12,154 nt of DNA from Patescibacteria group bacterium (GCA_028866155.1 JAGWIT010000026.1:1-12154); one strand, 5' to 3'; numbered from the stretch's first letter, positions 1 to 7,504 are shown. Numbers and translations: made by a program. The notes: a model not told the origin generated them from the sequence alone.

Positions 1-689
<689 letters not shown>

Positions 690-889
690 AGATTCAGTTA
701 CGAATCTAGACTCGAAGCCGACGCCCCGAAGGGGTCGGCTCCCCGACTTTACGTCGGGGTGAACGGAACAAGAGAAAGATGTTCTCTTTCTCTTATTTTT
801 GCTTAGCTGCCTTCACCGGTTGAAATGGCGAAGGACTTCTTTTGCTTGCTTTTAGATCGGTGTGATCTGTGAACAATTTCTCAATTACG

Positions 890-910
890 TATTCAATTTT
901 CAAAAAACAA
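890..910 (-). promoter_or_regulatory. boxA-like rRNA antitermination element
   Basis: Read on the minus strand, the core at 896-908 is GTTTTTTGAAAAT, followed by TGAATA. It closely resembles the Firmicutes rRNA boxA (GTTCTTTGAAAAC, followed by TGAA), differing by two C-to-T changes. BoxA RNA binds NusB/NusE to make RNA polymerase resistant to termination in rRNA operons. The element directly follows the hairpin at 911-929, matching the boxB-then-boxA order known from E. coli rrn leaders. Similarity is judged by eye; an A/T-rich coincidence is possible. Confidence 0.5.
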
Positions 911-929
911 ATCCCGCCGAAAGCGGGAT
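901..929 (-). terminator. Terminator-like hairpin in the 16S leader (or boxB-like stem)
   Basis: On the minus strand a perfect 7-bp stem ATCCCGC/GCGGGAT with a 5-nt loop TTTCG is followed at once by a T-rich run (TTGTTTTTTG, 910 to 901). This has the form of an intrinsic terminator. It lies about 40-65 nt downstream of the predicted start of the 16S transcript, not directly after a protein gene. It could be an attenuator, the terminator of a short leader RNA, or the boxB stem of an antitermination site. Confidence 0.65.
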
Positions 930-973
930 CCCTTGAACACAGGAGATATCCACCATCAGCAAGACATGGGGCC

Positions 974-1001
974 ATTATATACGCCCTAAAATGGAAGTCA
1001 A
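974..1001 (-). promoter_or_regulatory. Near-consensus sigma70-type promoter for 16S rRNA
   Basis: On the minus strand, TTGACT (-35, 1001 to 996), a 16-nt spacer, and a perfect TATAAT (-10, 979 to 974). Transcription would start near 967. It sits just after the kinase gene's stop codon (1020) and its weak terminator, and points into the 16S leader. This is the best promoter match in the window, as expected for a stable-RNA gene, and it supports independent transcription of 16S. Confidence 0.85.
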
Positions 1002-1003
1002 GT

Positions 1004-1027
1004 GAAGAAAAGCCCTATTTTAAAGGC
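1004..1027 (-). terminator. Weak intrinsic terminator after the kinase gene
   Basis: On the minus strand GCCTT (1027-1023) pairs with AGGGC (1016-1012), five pairs including one G-U, around a 6-nt loop that contains part of the stop codon. It is followed by TTTTCTTC. The stem is short, so termination may be partial. It ends just upstream of the 16S -35 box. Confidence 0.45.
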
Positions 1028-1577
1028 TGTTTAAGGCCTTCTCGACCTGTTCAAACAGCTCTTCTTGGGTGCCGTTGTTGGTGAGACGAAAGTTGGCTTT
1101 GGCAATCGCCGCACCGAGGTTATTCATGTCCGGATCTGCTTGAGACATTTCAAATTCTTGCTCCTTCTTAAAATCCTCAAAACTGACATTGTCTTTACTG
1201 CTCCCTCGCTTTTGGATGCGTTGATATCGAACCTCGAGGCCAGCATCAACCGCAAGCTCGACACCGCCGATAGATTGTATAAATCCAACCTCGCCGGCCG
1301 TATGCTGTGGCTCAATAATTACATTTTCTCCTGCTTCTATCGCAGGCTTCGCCATTTCATACACCGCCTCCATCAATTTCGTCGGACCCTTGGCGCGAAA
1401 TTCATTTGCAATATCTCGACGAACGATGCGGGTCGGTTCAAGCCCGCGTTTTTTTGCTTCACTTACTAAAAAAGTATCGGAGACGGCAAAATGTTTAAAT
1501 CCTTTGGTCTTTAGATACTCAACCACCGTCCCCTTCCCCGCGCCCAGCGTCCCCGTGATGCCTATTATCATCTCCAC
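1020..1577 (-). CDS. P-loop nucleotide kinase, dephospho-CoA kinase / AAA-type family
   Basis: A 185-residue cytosolic P-loop NTPase. The Walker A motif GTLGAGKGT is at residues 8-16, in the N-terminal position typical of small-molecule kinases. GENVIIEPQHTAGEV (about 82-96) looks like the core strand and substrate region, and RIQKRGSSKDN (about 120-130) resembles the Arg-containing lid. The C-terminal FRLTNNGTQEELFEQVEKAL resembles the end of many adenylate/dephospho-CoA kinase-like proteins. This shape matches proteins annotated in CPR genomes as AAA family ATPase or dNMP/dephospho-CoA kinase; the substrate cannot be decided. The start at 1577 is GTG with AGGG about 7 nt upstream; an ATG at 1571, two codons in, is the alternative. 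It is divergent from the 1669 gene (91-nt gap) and upstream of the 16S promoter. Confidence 0.85.
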   Translation of the reverse strand: MEMIIGITGTLGAGKGTVVEYLKTKGFKHFAVSDTFLVSEAKKRGLEPTRIVRRDIANEFRAKGPTKLMEAVYEMAKPAIEAGENVIIEPQHTAGEVGFIQSIGGVELAVDAGLEVRYQRIQKRGSSKDNVSFEDFKKEQEFEMSQADPDMNNLGAAIAKANFRLTNNGTQEELFEQVEKALNSL

Positions 1578-1668
1578 AGTTTACCCTATTTTGCCCTGTT
1601 GCCAGAAATCGCCCCCTTGTATAGGCTCAATACTGGTTCTTTGTTTTTCGCTTAAAAAAGGAGGCTCT

Positions 1669-1980
1669 ATGAAACGGGTACTTATCGTCCCGCCGCATGA
1701 TTTGACGCTCCAGCGCAGTGACGGCATCAACCATGCGCTGTATAAGGCGAACATTATGGCAAGTATATGCCGTGAAGATCAGCAAGAAGTGCGCGGTGTG
1801 GATATTATGCTCGTACTCTTGGGCAAGAAGCCGAATTTTCCGCTCTTGCGCAGGATGGGAGAGGCGGCCCGCAATGCGGAAGTCCCCATCGTGTACGCAG
1901 ATGCCGACTCAGTCCGGATCGTTGGCGTGGTGGTGGAGGCTCTCCATAGCAGCGACCTCTTGCTCAAAACCGGTTCCTAG
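1669..1980 (+). CDS. Hypothetical small cytosolic protein (103 aa)
   Basis: I do not recognise this family. The gene is well supported: a perfect GGAGG lies 5 nt before the ATG, and the stop codon is built into a strong intrinsic terminator. The 103-residue protein has no signal peptide, no membrane segment and no cysteine pairs (one Cys, near residue 34). It starts with a strand-like segment (KRVLIVPP) and has two more hydrophobic strand-like stretches (VDIMLVLLG, near 44-52, and VPIVYADA, near 72-79) separated by charged helices, which suggests a small alpha/beta fold. It is a single-gene plus-strand unit between the divergent kinase and the convergent secF. A possible but poor promoter (TTGCCA, 15 nt, TATAGG) lies near 1600-1625. 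It is the only gene here with a canonical strong Shine-Dalgarno. Confidence 0.8.
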   Translation: MKRVLIVPPHDLTLQRSDGINHALYKANIMASICREDQQEVRGVDIMLVLLGKKPNFPLLRRMGEAARNAEVPIVYADADSVRIVGVVVEALHSSDLLLKTGS

Positions 1981-2006
1981 GCGCCCATGGGCGCCTGTTT
2001 CTTTTT
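1979..2006 (+). terminator. Strong intrinsic terminator of the 1669-1980 gene
   Basis: A perfect 18-nt palindrome, AGGCGCCCATGGGCGCCT (1979-1996), folds into a GC-rich hairpin of at least 7 bp and is followed by GTTTCTTTTT. It overlaps the last two bases of the TAG stop codon. It also separates this transcript from the convergent secF transcript. Confidence 0.9.
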
Positions 2007-2094
2007 AAATAATTACGGGGATTTTACGCGTATGCGCAGTAGACGCAATATTTTGTTTAGATAGCTGCGATGAGGCTTCGACCCGTCTCGCCGC
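2007..2094. other. Convergent intergenic region
   Basis: This gap between the terminator at 2006 and the secF stop holds no gene. An imperfect stem (TCGAC..CTCGC / GCGAG.TCGA, about 2077-2105) spans the secF stop but has no T-run after it, so I do not call it a terminator. No clear secF terminator was found. Confidence 0.5.
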
Positions 2095-2988
2095 CTAGCG
2101 AGTCGAGGCGGACCACTTCTCCCACGCCACCAAGAGCGGGCTCGCGAGGAATATTGACGAGTAGGTGCCGGCTATCATGCCGACGATGAGAGTAAGCGCC
2201 AAAACCTGTGTTGACGCGGGGCCAAGGATATAGAGCGCGATGAGCACGATAATGACCGCGAGGCTGGTGTTGATTGAGCGCGCGAGCGTTTGCATGATTG
2301 AGCGGCTGATTGTCTCGTCGAAGGTTTCTTTTTTAGCGCCGGCGCCGAGGTTTTCGCGGATGCGGTCGAAGACGACGATGGTGTTGTTAATCGAGACGCC
2401 GAGCAGGGTCAAAAGTGCGACGATAAAGAGCGAGTTGACTTCGGCGCCCTCAAAGTGGCCGAGCAGAGCAAAGAGGCCCGTCGGGATAAGAATGTCATGC
2501 ACCAGCGTGATGATGGCGATGACGCCATACTTCCACGAAGCGACGGGTTTGGATACCTTGCGGAACGCGAATGCGATAAAAAGGATGATGCACGCGGCCA
2601 CAAGCGCGAGCGCAATAAGCCCTTTGTTGAGCAGCTCCTGCCCGATGGTCGGCGACACCGAGGTGAACTCGTCTTCGTGTATCGGCCCGAGCGTCTGGAG
2701 CGCTTGCTCAAGCGAGTTCTTCTCTTCGTTGCTGAGTGCGCGTTCGGTCAGGGTGTAGCCGCTTTGCCCGGTCGGCTGGATGCGGATTTCTCCGACATTG
2801 AGTTTAGCGGTGGCGTCTTGAATTTGGGCAACCGTCGGCACGGCGCCGGCGTATGACACCTGCAGGAGCGAGCCGCCGGTGAGGTCGATGCCGGGTTTTA
2901 ATCCCCACACCACAAGCGCGAGAACCGCCAGCAGAGAAATAACCGCCGGCACCAAGAGCAATCGTTTTTCATGCTTCATGATATTCAT
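2095..2988 (-). CDS. secF: Protein translocase subunit SecF
   Basis: An inner-membrane partner of SecD; the SecDF complex uses the proton gradient to help pull preproteins through SecYEG. The 297 residues fit SecF. A first membrane helix lies at about 11-29, then the DLTGGSLLQVSY motif (35-46), a small extracytoplasmic domain (about 47-120), and five more helices (from about 122 to 290). GVSINNTIVVFDRIREN (197-213) and MIAGTYSSIFLASPLL (271-286) are SecF signatures, and R237 in ARSINTSL fits the conserved relay arginine. The usual Asn-Asp-Thr of the helix-4 motif is Asn-Asn-Thr here (N202). The start is ATG 2988, four nt after the secD stop, with only a weak AAAG upstream; a second ATG lies at codon 4. 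Last gene of the run from 7463. Confidence 0.97.
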   Translation of the reverse strand: MNIMKHEKRLLLVPAVISLLAVLALVVWGLKPGIDLTGGSLLQVSYAGAVPTVAQIQDATAKLNVGEIRIQPTGQSGYTLTERALSNEEKNSLEQALQTLGPIHEDEFTSVSPTIGQELLNKGLIALALVAACIILFIAFAFRKVSKPVASWKYGVIAIITLVHDILIPTGLFALLGHFEGAEVNSLFIVALLTLLGVSINNTIVVFDRIRENLGAGAKKETFDETISRSIMQTLARSINTSLAVIIVLIALYILGPASTQVLALTLIVGMIAGTYSSIFLASPLLVAWEKWSASTR

Positions 2989-2992
2989 ATCT

Positions 2993-4318
2993 TTATTTGG
3001 TGAGGCCCGAACGCATTAAAAATCTCCCGACCGCGCTCTGCGCGCTTATCCCCAGCGCCAAGAGGAACGTGCGCGAGATGGTGATGGCCGAGAACATCGA
3101 GATGATGACGCCGAGCCCGAACACGAGCGCGAAGCCTTTGATGATGGACGTCCCGAGCCAAAAAAGAATGACGCTCGCGATGATGTGCGCAATATTGGAG
3201 TCGCGGATGGCAAGCCACGCTCGGGAGAATCCTTCGCGGATAGCCACGTCGGCTTTTTTACCCTCATTCAGTTCTTCTTTCATGCGCTCGGCAATGAGGA
3301 TATTGGCGTCGACCGCCAAACCAACCGACAAAATAAAGCCCGCCATGCCGGCCGCCGTGAGCACCACCGGGATGAGCTTAAAGAGCGCGAGCATCAATAT
3401 CGCGTAGATGACGAGCGAGACGACCGCCACGACGCCCGGCAGGCGGTACCAGAGGATCATAAAGAGCGAGAGCGCCAAAAAGCCGATGATGCCTGCAACA
3501 ACGCCCGCATGCGCCGCGCTCTGTCCAAGCGTCGCACCGATGGTCTGCGTCGAGACAAGCGTGATGGGTACCGGCAGAGCGCCGAGGTTGAGGTTGGTCG
3601 CGAGGGCTTTGGCCGAAGCGGCAGTGAAGTTACCCGAGATTATGGCCTGCCCGCCGCTGATTTGCTGCTGTATTACCGGCGCTTCGATGAGCTGGCCATC
3701 AAGAAAGATGGCGAGATCTTTGCCGATATTTTTTGACGTGATGTCCGAGAACATCTGCGCGCCTTGAGTATTGAAATTTATCTGCACCACCGGCGCGGCG
3801 GCGGCCACGCCCGAGCCGTTGCCAAACTGCAGAGAGGCGCCGGTCAGATACTCACCCGTGAGCCCCGTGTCGGTAAAGGCGGCGGGGTTTGGGCTGCCGT
3901 CGGCCAGCGTCGTTGACGCTTCAAAACCCGGCTTCACTAATTTAAATTCAAGTGTCGGTGTTTGGCCGATGAGCGATATCGCCTGGTTGACGTCGGTGAC
4001 GCCCGGCAACTCAACAATGAGCCTATATTGGCCGTTGCCCAACGCGCCGCCCTGCGCGGTCTCAACGACCGGCTCGGAGACGCCAAAGGAGTTGACGCGG
4101 CGCTCGATAACGGTTTGCAAAGCGGCGAGCGAATCGCCCACTTGGCTTGCCGGCACCTTGCTGGTGTCGGCGCTGTAGGTCAGCTCGGTGCCGCCCGAGA
4201 GGTCGAGACCAAGCTTAAAGTCAAAACGGCCGCCGGCGCCGGTGGTGTGCCATACAAAATAGCCCAGAGCCGCGGCGACGACGAGTATTAAAACGGCGCT
4301 GTAGCGCAAAGCGAACAT
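2993..4318 (-). CDS. secD: Protein translocase subunit SecD
   Basis: The larger subunit of the SecDF translocation motor. The 441 residues contain an N-terminal helix (about 5-23), the D1 motif FKLGLDLSGGTEL (35-46), the extracytoplasmic P1 domain (about 50-265, with ELPGVTD at 103-109 and NFNTQGAQMF at 181-190), then five membrane helices (about 270-425). The proton-relay motif VDANILIAERMKEE (336-349) keeps its Asp (D337), and IRDSNIAHIIASVILFWLGT (371-390) and KGFALVFGLGVIISMF match the family. I chose ATG 4318: a TTG at 4354 would extend the protein by 12 residues and overlap folD by 17 nt, but ATG gives the expected start just before the first helix. It begins 19 nt after the folD stop and is followed by secF after 4 nt. 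Confidence 0.97.
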   Translation of the reverse strand: MFALRYSAVLILVVAAALGYFVWHTTGAGGRFDFKLGLDLSGGTELTYSADTSKVPASQVGDSLAALQTVIERRVNSFGVSEPVVETAQGGALGNGQYRLIVELPGVTDVNQAISLIGQTPTLEFKLVKPGFEASTTLADGSPNPAAFTDTGLTGEYLTGASLQFGNGSGVAAAAPVVQINFNTQGAQMFSDITSKNIGKDLAIFLDGQLIEAPVIQQQISGGQAIISGNFTAASAKALATNLNLGALPVPITLVSTQTIGATLGQSAAHAGVVAGIIGFLALSLFMILWYRLPGVVAVVSLVIYAILMLALFKLIPVVLTAAGMAGFILSVGLAVDANILIAERMKEELNEGKKADVAIREGFSRAWLAIRDSNIAHIIASVILFWLGTSIIKGFALVFGLGVIISMFSAITISRTFLLALGISAQSAVGRFLMRSGLTK

Positions 4319-4337
4319 GGCTGTGAGCGTACCAAAA

Positions 4338-5156
4338 TTAACCCCTTCGGGCAAGAGTGAATAAGTTCTTAAATATCATCGCCACTGCTATGGGGCCAAC
4401 GCCGCCGGGGACGGGGGTGAATATGCTCGCTGCTTCGGCGCAGCGCGGGTCGGCGTCGCCGGCGACGCGGACGCCTTGCTCCCTGGCCGCATCTGCGGGC
4501 AAGGCGCTCGTGCCGGCATCTATCAAGACCACTCCCTCCTTAAGCATTTTGGGTTTAACGAGCCCGGACTCGCCTGCGCCAAGGACCACCAGGTCTGCAT
4601 CTTTTAATTCTTTGAGCGAACCTTTTGTCTGCGTGATGACCGACACCGAGGCGCCCATGTCTTTAAGAAGCGCGGCCGCGGGAGCGCCCACCAACCTCCC
4701 CGCACCGACGACGACCGCTTTTTTATTTTGCCCCGACACATTCTCGCGAATAAAAATCTCGGCGATGGCCGCGGCAACGGGTGCCAACACCAGCGGCTCT
4801 TGAGTGTTTGGATTTATCGCATCAACATCCTTTTTTGGCGGCACCGCACGCAATACTTCTTCGATATCAATGCGGGAAGGGAGCGGCAGCTGTATGATGA
4901 TTCCCTCACAGCGATCGGCGAGCCGCTCGACGCTTCGCAAAGCCTGCGCGGTGCTCGCCGCCTCACCAAGCAATTCGCGCACGGTCACGACCTGCAGCTT
5001 GTCGGCAACGCGTTCTTTTATCTTGACGAACGAAGCCGAAGCTGCGTCTTCCTTCCCCATCAAAACCCCGAGCCTGAGTACGGGCGGCAACGTTGAGCGC
5101 TCGCGTGCGAGCGTTTCGATTATCTCGTTCGCGATTTTTTTCCCGTCGATTATCAC
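4338..5156 (-). CDS. folD: Bifunctional methylene-THF dehydrogenase / methenyl-THF cyclohydrolase
   Basis: A cytosolic enzyme that interconverts 5,10-methylene-THF and 10-formyl-THF using NAD(P). The 272 residues match FolD. Visible motifs are the catalytic Lys in ASFVKIKERV (K47), GIIIQLPLP (85-93, with Q89), KKDVDAINP (108-116, with D110), the dinucleotide-binding VVVGAGRLVGAPAA (about 147-160), and the C-terminal signature FTPVPGGVGPIAVAM. The residue four before the catalytic Lys, normally Tyr, is Phe (F43). The usual TP motif after FolD's KDVDG segment is replaced by LAPVAAAIAE, and the GRS of the nucleotide loop is GAG. The start is GTG; AAAGG lies about 14 nt upstream, so ribosome binding is unclear. 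It lies 17 nt after the epimerase and 19 nt before secD. Confidence 0.95.
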   Translation of the reverse strand: MIIDGKKIANEIIETLARERSTLPPVLRLGVLMGKEDAASASFVKIKERVADKLQVVTVRELLGEAASTAQALRSVERLADRCEGIIIQLPLPSRIDIEEVLRAVPPKKDVDAINPNTQEPLVLAPVAAAIAEIFIRENVSGQNKKAVVVGAGRLVGAPAAALLKDMGASVSVITQTKGSLKELKDADLVVLGAGESGLVKPKMLKEGVVLIDAGTSALPADAAREQGVRVAGDADPRCAEAASIFTPVPGGVGPIAVAMIFKNLFTLARRG

Positions 5157-5173
5157 CGTATAGTTCTATACCT

Positions 5174-6094
5174 TTATGGCAAATTTGCCAATTTTTTGAG
5201 CTCAGCAATGCCTTCTTCCAAAGAAACCTGCGGCGCCCAGCTGAGCAATTGTTTAGCGAGCGAGTTGTCGGCAAGCGTGTCATGAGGTTCTAAACGCGGG
5301 GCAATATGTTCAACCGGGCCGCCGATGAGCTCGGCCACCTTGTTGACCGACGCGTTCTTGCCCGCGCCGATGTTGACAGCCTCCTCTCCCTTCCCCACGT
5401 GTGCGCTTTGAGCCGCAAGCAGGTTTGCGCGCACCACGTCGCGCACATGCGTATAGTCGCGCGTTTGCGTGCCGTCGCCGGTAACGGTCATCGGCCCGCC
5501 CTCAAGGCGCTGCTTTAAAAATTTTGCAATCACGAGCGCGTAGGCGCCTTCGGCTGATGCGCCCGGCCCGTAGACATTGAAGTAGCGCAAGCAAACGGTC
5601 GGGAGGCCGTAGACTTCGCTAAACAGGCGGCAATAGAGCTCGCCGACGTATTTTTGGAGTCCGTATGGGCTTATCGGATGCGCCGGCATATCCTCGCGCA
5701 GCGGCATCGTGTCCTGGTTGCCATAGGCCGACGACGACGCCGAGTACACGACCCTTGACACCTGGGCATCTTTTGCCGCGGCTAAGACCGAGAGGGTGCC
5801 GTCAACGTTGGCATGGTTGGTCTCTTGCGGATGCTCTATCGAGTACGGTACGCGCGGCAGCGCGGCAAGATGGAACACGTAGCGCGCGTCGGCAAAAATT
5901 TCCGCCAATGCCGGCGTATCATTGATATCCATCTCGTGGAACACCGCGCCCGCGGGAACATTCTCGCGTTTGCCGCCCGAGAGATTATCCACCACGTGCA
6001 CCTCGTATCCTTCTGTCACCAACACCGAAGCCAAGTTCGACCCGATAAACCCCGCCCCACCGGTCACGACCGATTTTTGTTTTGTGCTATTCAT
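5174..6094 (-). CDS. NAD-dependent nucleotide-sugar epimerase (extended SDR, UDP-Glc/GlcNAc 4-epimerase-like)
   Basis: A cytosolic sugar-nucleotide enzyme, probably inverting C4 of UDP-glucose or UDP-GlcNAc(-derived) sugars for surface polysaccharide. The 306 residues show the extended short-chain dehydrogenase layout: the Rossmann TGGAGFIG loop (11-18), acidic D36 for NAD binding, FHLAALPRVPYSIEHP (74-89), the catalytic SASSSAYG serine region (118-125), YGLQK (Y144/K148), and RYFNVYGPG (170-178), then GDGTQTRDYTHVRDVV (206-221). The order and spacing are closest to GalE/WbpP-type epimerases, but a dehydratase or related SDR is not excluded. It follows the sugar transferase gene by 31 nt, which fits a shared glycan pathway. 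ATG 6094 has no Shine-Dalgarno; a TATAAT box ends 11 nt upstream. Confidence 0.9.
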   Translation of the reverse strand: MNSTKQKSVVTGGAGFIGSNLASVLVTEGYEVHVVDNLSGGKRENVPAGAVFHEMDINDTPALAEIFADARYVFHLAALPRVPYSIEHPQETNHANVDGTLSVLAAAKDAQVSRVVYSASSSAYGNQDTMPLREDMPAHPISPYGLQKYVGELYCRLFSEVYGLPTVCLRYFNVYGPGASAEGAYALVIAKFLKQRLEGGPMTVTGDGTQTRDYTHVRDVVRANLLAAQSAHVGKGEEAVNIGAGKNASVNKVAELIGGPVEHIAPRLEPHDTLADNSLAKQLLSWAPQVSLEEGIAELKKLANLP

Positions 6095-6105
6095 ATAAAT
6101 TTCTG

Positions 6106-6132
6106 ATTATATTGCCTGAATAAATTCAGGCA
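6106..6132 (-). promoter_or_regulatory. TATAAT box and palindromic hairpin between sugar transferase and epimerase
   Basis: A perfect 9-bp inverted repeat, TGCCTGAAT / ATTCAGGCA around AA (6113-6132), includes the stop codon of the sugar transferase. It has no T-run after it on the minus strand. Immediately next to it is a perfect TATAAT (6111 to 6106) ending 11 nt before the epimerase ATG; no good -35 is visible 17 nt upstream. It may be an internal promoter with an overlapping operator-like palindrome, or an mRNA processing/stability hairpin. Confidence 0.4.
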
Positions 6133-7463
6133 CCGCTACGGGTTAAAAGTTTCTTAATGGTCTTCATCGCAATGACGAGGTCGAGCACGAGTGAGCGGTG
6201 CTTTACATAATACAGGTCGTAGGACAATTTTTCACGCGTCGCCTCGACCGCTTCGCCGTGGTGCGGATGATTGTCCTGATAGAGCTGGGCCCAGCCCGAG
6301 AGCCCCGGCTTGATGAGATGCCGCACGTCGTAGTAGGGTATCTCTTTTTCGTACAGCGCCACGCCCGAGGGCAGTTCGGGACGCGGGCCAATAAGCGAAA
6401 GATTGCCGCGCACGATGCTCCAGAGCTGGGGCAATTCGTCGAGCCGCGTGGCGCGCAAAAATTTCCCTACGGCCGTGACCCGGTTGTCCTGCATGCCCAC
6501 GCTGAGGTCAACTTCATTGCGCGTCATGCTTCTGAACTTATAGATCTTCATGGGCCGGTTATCCTCCCCCACGCGCTCCTGCGCGATAAACACGGGGAAG
6601 CCGCTTTCGATTACTATCGCCAAAGCGAGGAACGGATACAACACAAGCGACACAACGCCCGCCAACCCCGCGATAATAATATCCATCATGCGTTTGAACG
6701 AGTCATAGAGCGTGTGCGCGTAGCGCGACACGTTGCGCGCTATCCAGCGGTCGTCTATGCGGCTTAAAGCGATGCGGCCGAATACATCCTCGTAGAGCGC
6801 TATCGCGTCGAAGAAACGCACCCCCGCCGAGAGGTAGTTATAGAGCCCGGGGAAGATGCCGGCGACGCGCGGGTCGCTCCAGTCGGCTATGACGATGCGG
6901 ATATGCTGTGCGCGGATAGTGTCGGCGATCTCGCGGGCGAGCGCGGGGCCGGGGGAGATGACGGAGACGATTCGCGCCGGAGCGCGGCGGGCGCGACTCA
7001 GCGCCTCGACCAACTCGCCAATCTCATTGCCTTCGCCCACGACGATAGCCGGCTCGGTGTGCTGGAGGAACGTCGGGAAAAGCACGGCGCGCCAACAGAG
7101 CACAAGCAGGAACGAAACGGCGAGATAAATGAGCAGCACCGTTTTTGGCGCGATGCCGAATATCGGCACATAAAAGAAGAAGAGCGATGCAATGGCGACG
7201 TTGACCACCTGGGTGATGAGCAGCGTCGCCGAAAGCGCGCGACGCTCAAGGATGATGGAGCGGCTCTCATACAATCCGGCAATAAAAAAGACCGCCACCC
7301 ACACCACAAAGAGGAGCGAGAAAGGAGCGAGGTGCTGGAGGAACAACTCGCGCGAAGGGGCCTCAAACGCGCGCAGATAGAGCGAGAGCCACAGTGCAAA
7401 GATGAAGAAAAATAGGTCCCCCGCAAAAAGGATAAAGGTGCGGGGGCGCAGTGCTGTTTGCAT
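6126..7463 (-). CDS. Polyprenyl-phosphate sugar-1-phosphate transferase (bacterial sugar transferase family)
   Basis: A membrane phosphoglycosyl transferase that starts a lipid-linked surface glycan by moving a sugar-1-phosphate from a UDP-sugar to undecaprenyl phosphate. The 445 residues have the WbaP-like layout: four N-terminal membrane helices (about 8-30, 46-64, 80-100, 108-128), a CoA-binding-like Rossmann domain (about 137-235), a re-entrant hydrophobic helix (262-290), and the catalytic domain. Its motifs are VFIAQERVGEDNRPMKIYKF (291-310), the Asp-Glu dyad in TRLDELPQLW (D342/E343), NLSLIGPRPELP (354-365) and PGLSGWAQL (386-394). I start at ATG 7463: an upstream GTG (7472) falls too close to the -10 box to be transcribed. 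It is the first gene of the minus-strand run to secF. Sugar specificity cannot be read. Confidence 0.93.
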   Translation of the reverse strand: MQTALRPRTFILFAGDLFFFIFALWLSLYLRAFEAPSRELFLQHLAPFSLLFVVWVAVFFIAGLYESRSIILERRALSATLLITQVVNVAIASLFFFYVPIFGIAPKTVLLIYLAVSFLLVLCWRAVLFPTFLQHTEPAIVVGEGNEIGELVEALSRARRAPARIVSVISPGPALAREIADTIRAQHIRIVIADWSDPRVAGIFPGLYNYLSAGVRFFDAIALYEDVFGRIALSRIDDRWIARNVSRYAHTLYDSFKRMMDIIIAGLAGVVSLVLYPFLALAIVIESGFPVFIAQERVGEDNRPMKIYKFRSMTRNEVDLSVGMQDNRVTAVGKFLRATRLDELPQLWSIVRGNLSLIGPRPELPSGVALYEKEIPYYDVRHLIKPGLSGWAQLYQDNHPHHGEAVEATREKLSYDLYYVKHRSLVLDLVIAMKTIKKLLTRSGA

Positions 7464-7475
7464 ACGATTCACGCT

Positions 7476-7504
7476 ATAATAAAACTAAATTGGCCATATA
7501 TCAA
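7476..7504 (-). promoter_or_regulatory. Promoter of the sugar transferase-epimerase-folD-secDF run
   Basis: On the minus strand, TTGATA (7504 to 7499), a 17-nt spacer, and TATTAT (7481 to 7476). The predicted start, about 7 nt on, lies about 6-8 nt before ATG 7463, so the mRNA would be nearly leaderless. A TATAAT on the plus strand (7475-7480) overlaps it but has no good -35. Confidence 0.7.

Larger units (their letters stand above)
690..967 (-). promoter_or_regulatory. 16S rRNA leader with multiple hairpins
   Basis: This stretch of about 280 nt between the 16S promoter and the mature 5' end holds no gene. Several stem-loops are visible: 691-706 (GATTC/GAATC); 716-740 (AGCCGA+CCCC / GGGG+TCGGCT with a 2-nt bulge and GAA loop); 741-759 (CCCCGAC/GTCGGGG, perfect 7 bp); 770-794 (perfect 10-bp A/T-rich stem, 5-nt loop); and 911-929 (see separate entry). 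The cluster next to the 16S 5' end probably belongs to the precursor processing region. Its partner trailer beyond the 16S 3' end is not in the window, so a 5'-3' processing stem cannot be tested. No convincing second promoter was found between 900 and 690. Confidence 0.7.

Noticed and set aside
770..800. 10-bp hairpin followed by ATTTTT on the plus strand, terminator-like
   Set aside because: No plus-strand transcript is expected here; it is better explained as a stem in the minus-strand 16S leader.
793..975. 60-aa minus-strand reading frame in the 16S leader
   Set aside because: Its ATG overlaps the 16S -10 box, so it would not be transcribed from its start, and it runs through the leader hairpins. 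The protein has no recognisable features.
1065..1469. Long plus-strand frames opposite the kinase, and similar frames opposite secD, secF, folD, epimerase, sugar transferase and rodA
   Set aside because: They are antisense or shifted shadows of well-supported genes, without motifs or initiation signals.
4319..4354. TTG start giving a 453-aa SecD that overlaps folD
   Set aside because: The extra 12 residues are unlike SecD N-termini and the TTG has no ribosome-binding site; ATG 4318 starts right before the first membrane helix.
7464..7472. GTG start giving a 448-aa sugar transferase
   Set aside because: This GTG lies 4 nt after the -10 box of the best promoter, upstream of the expected transcript start.
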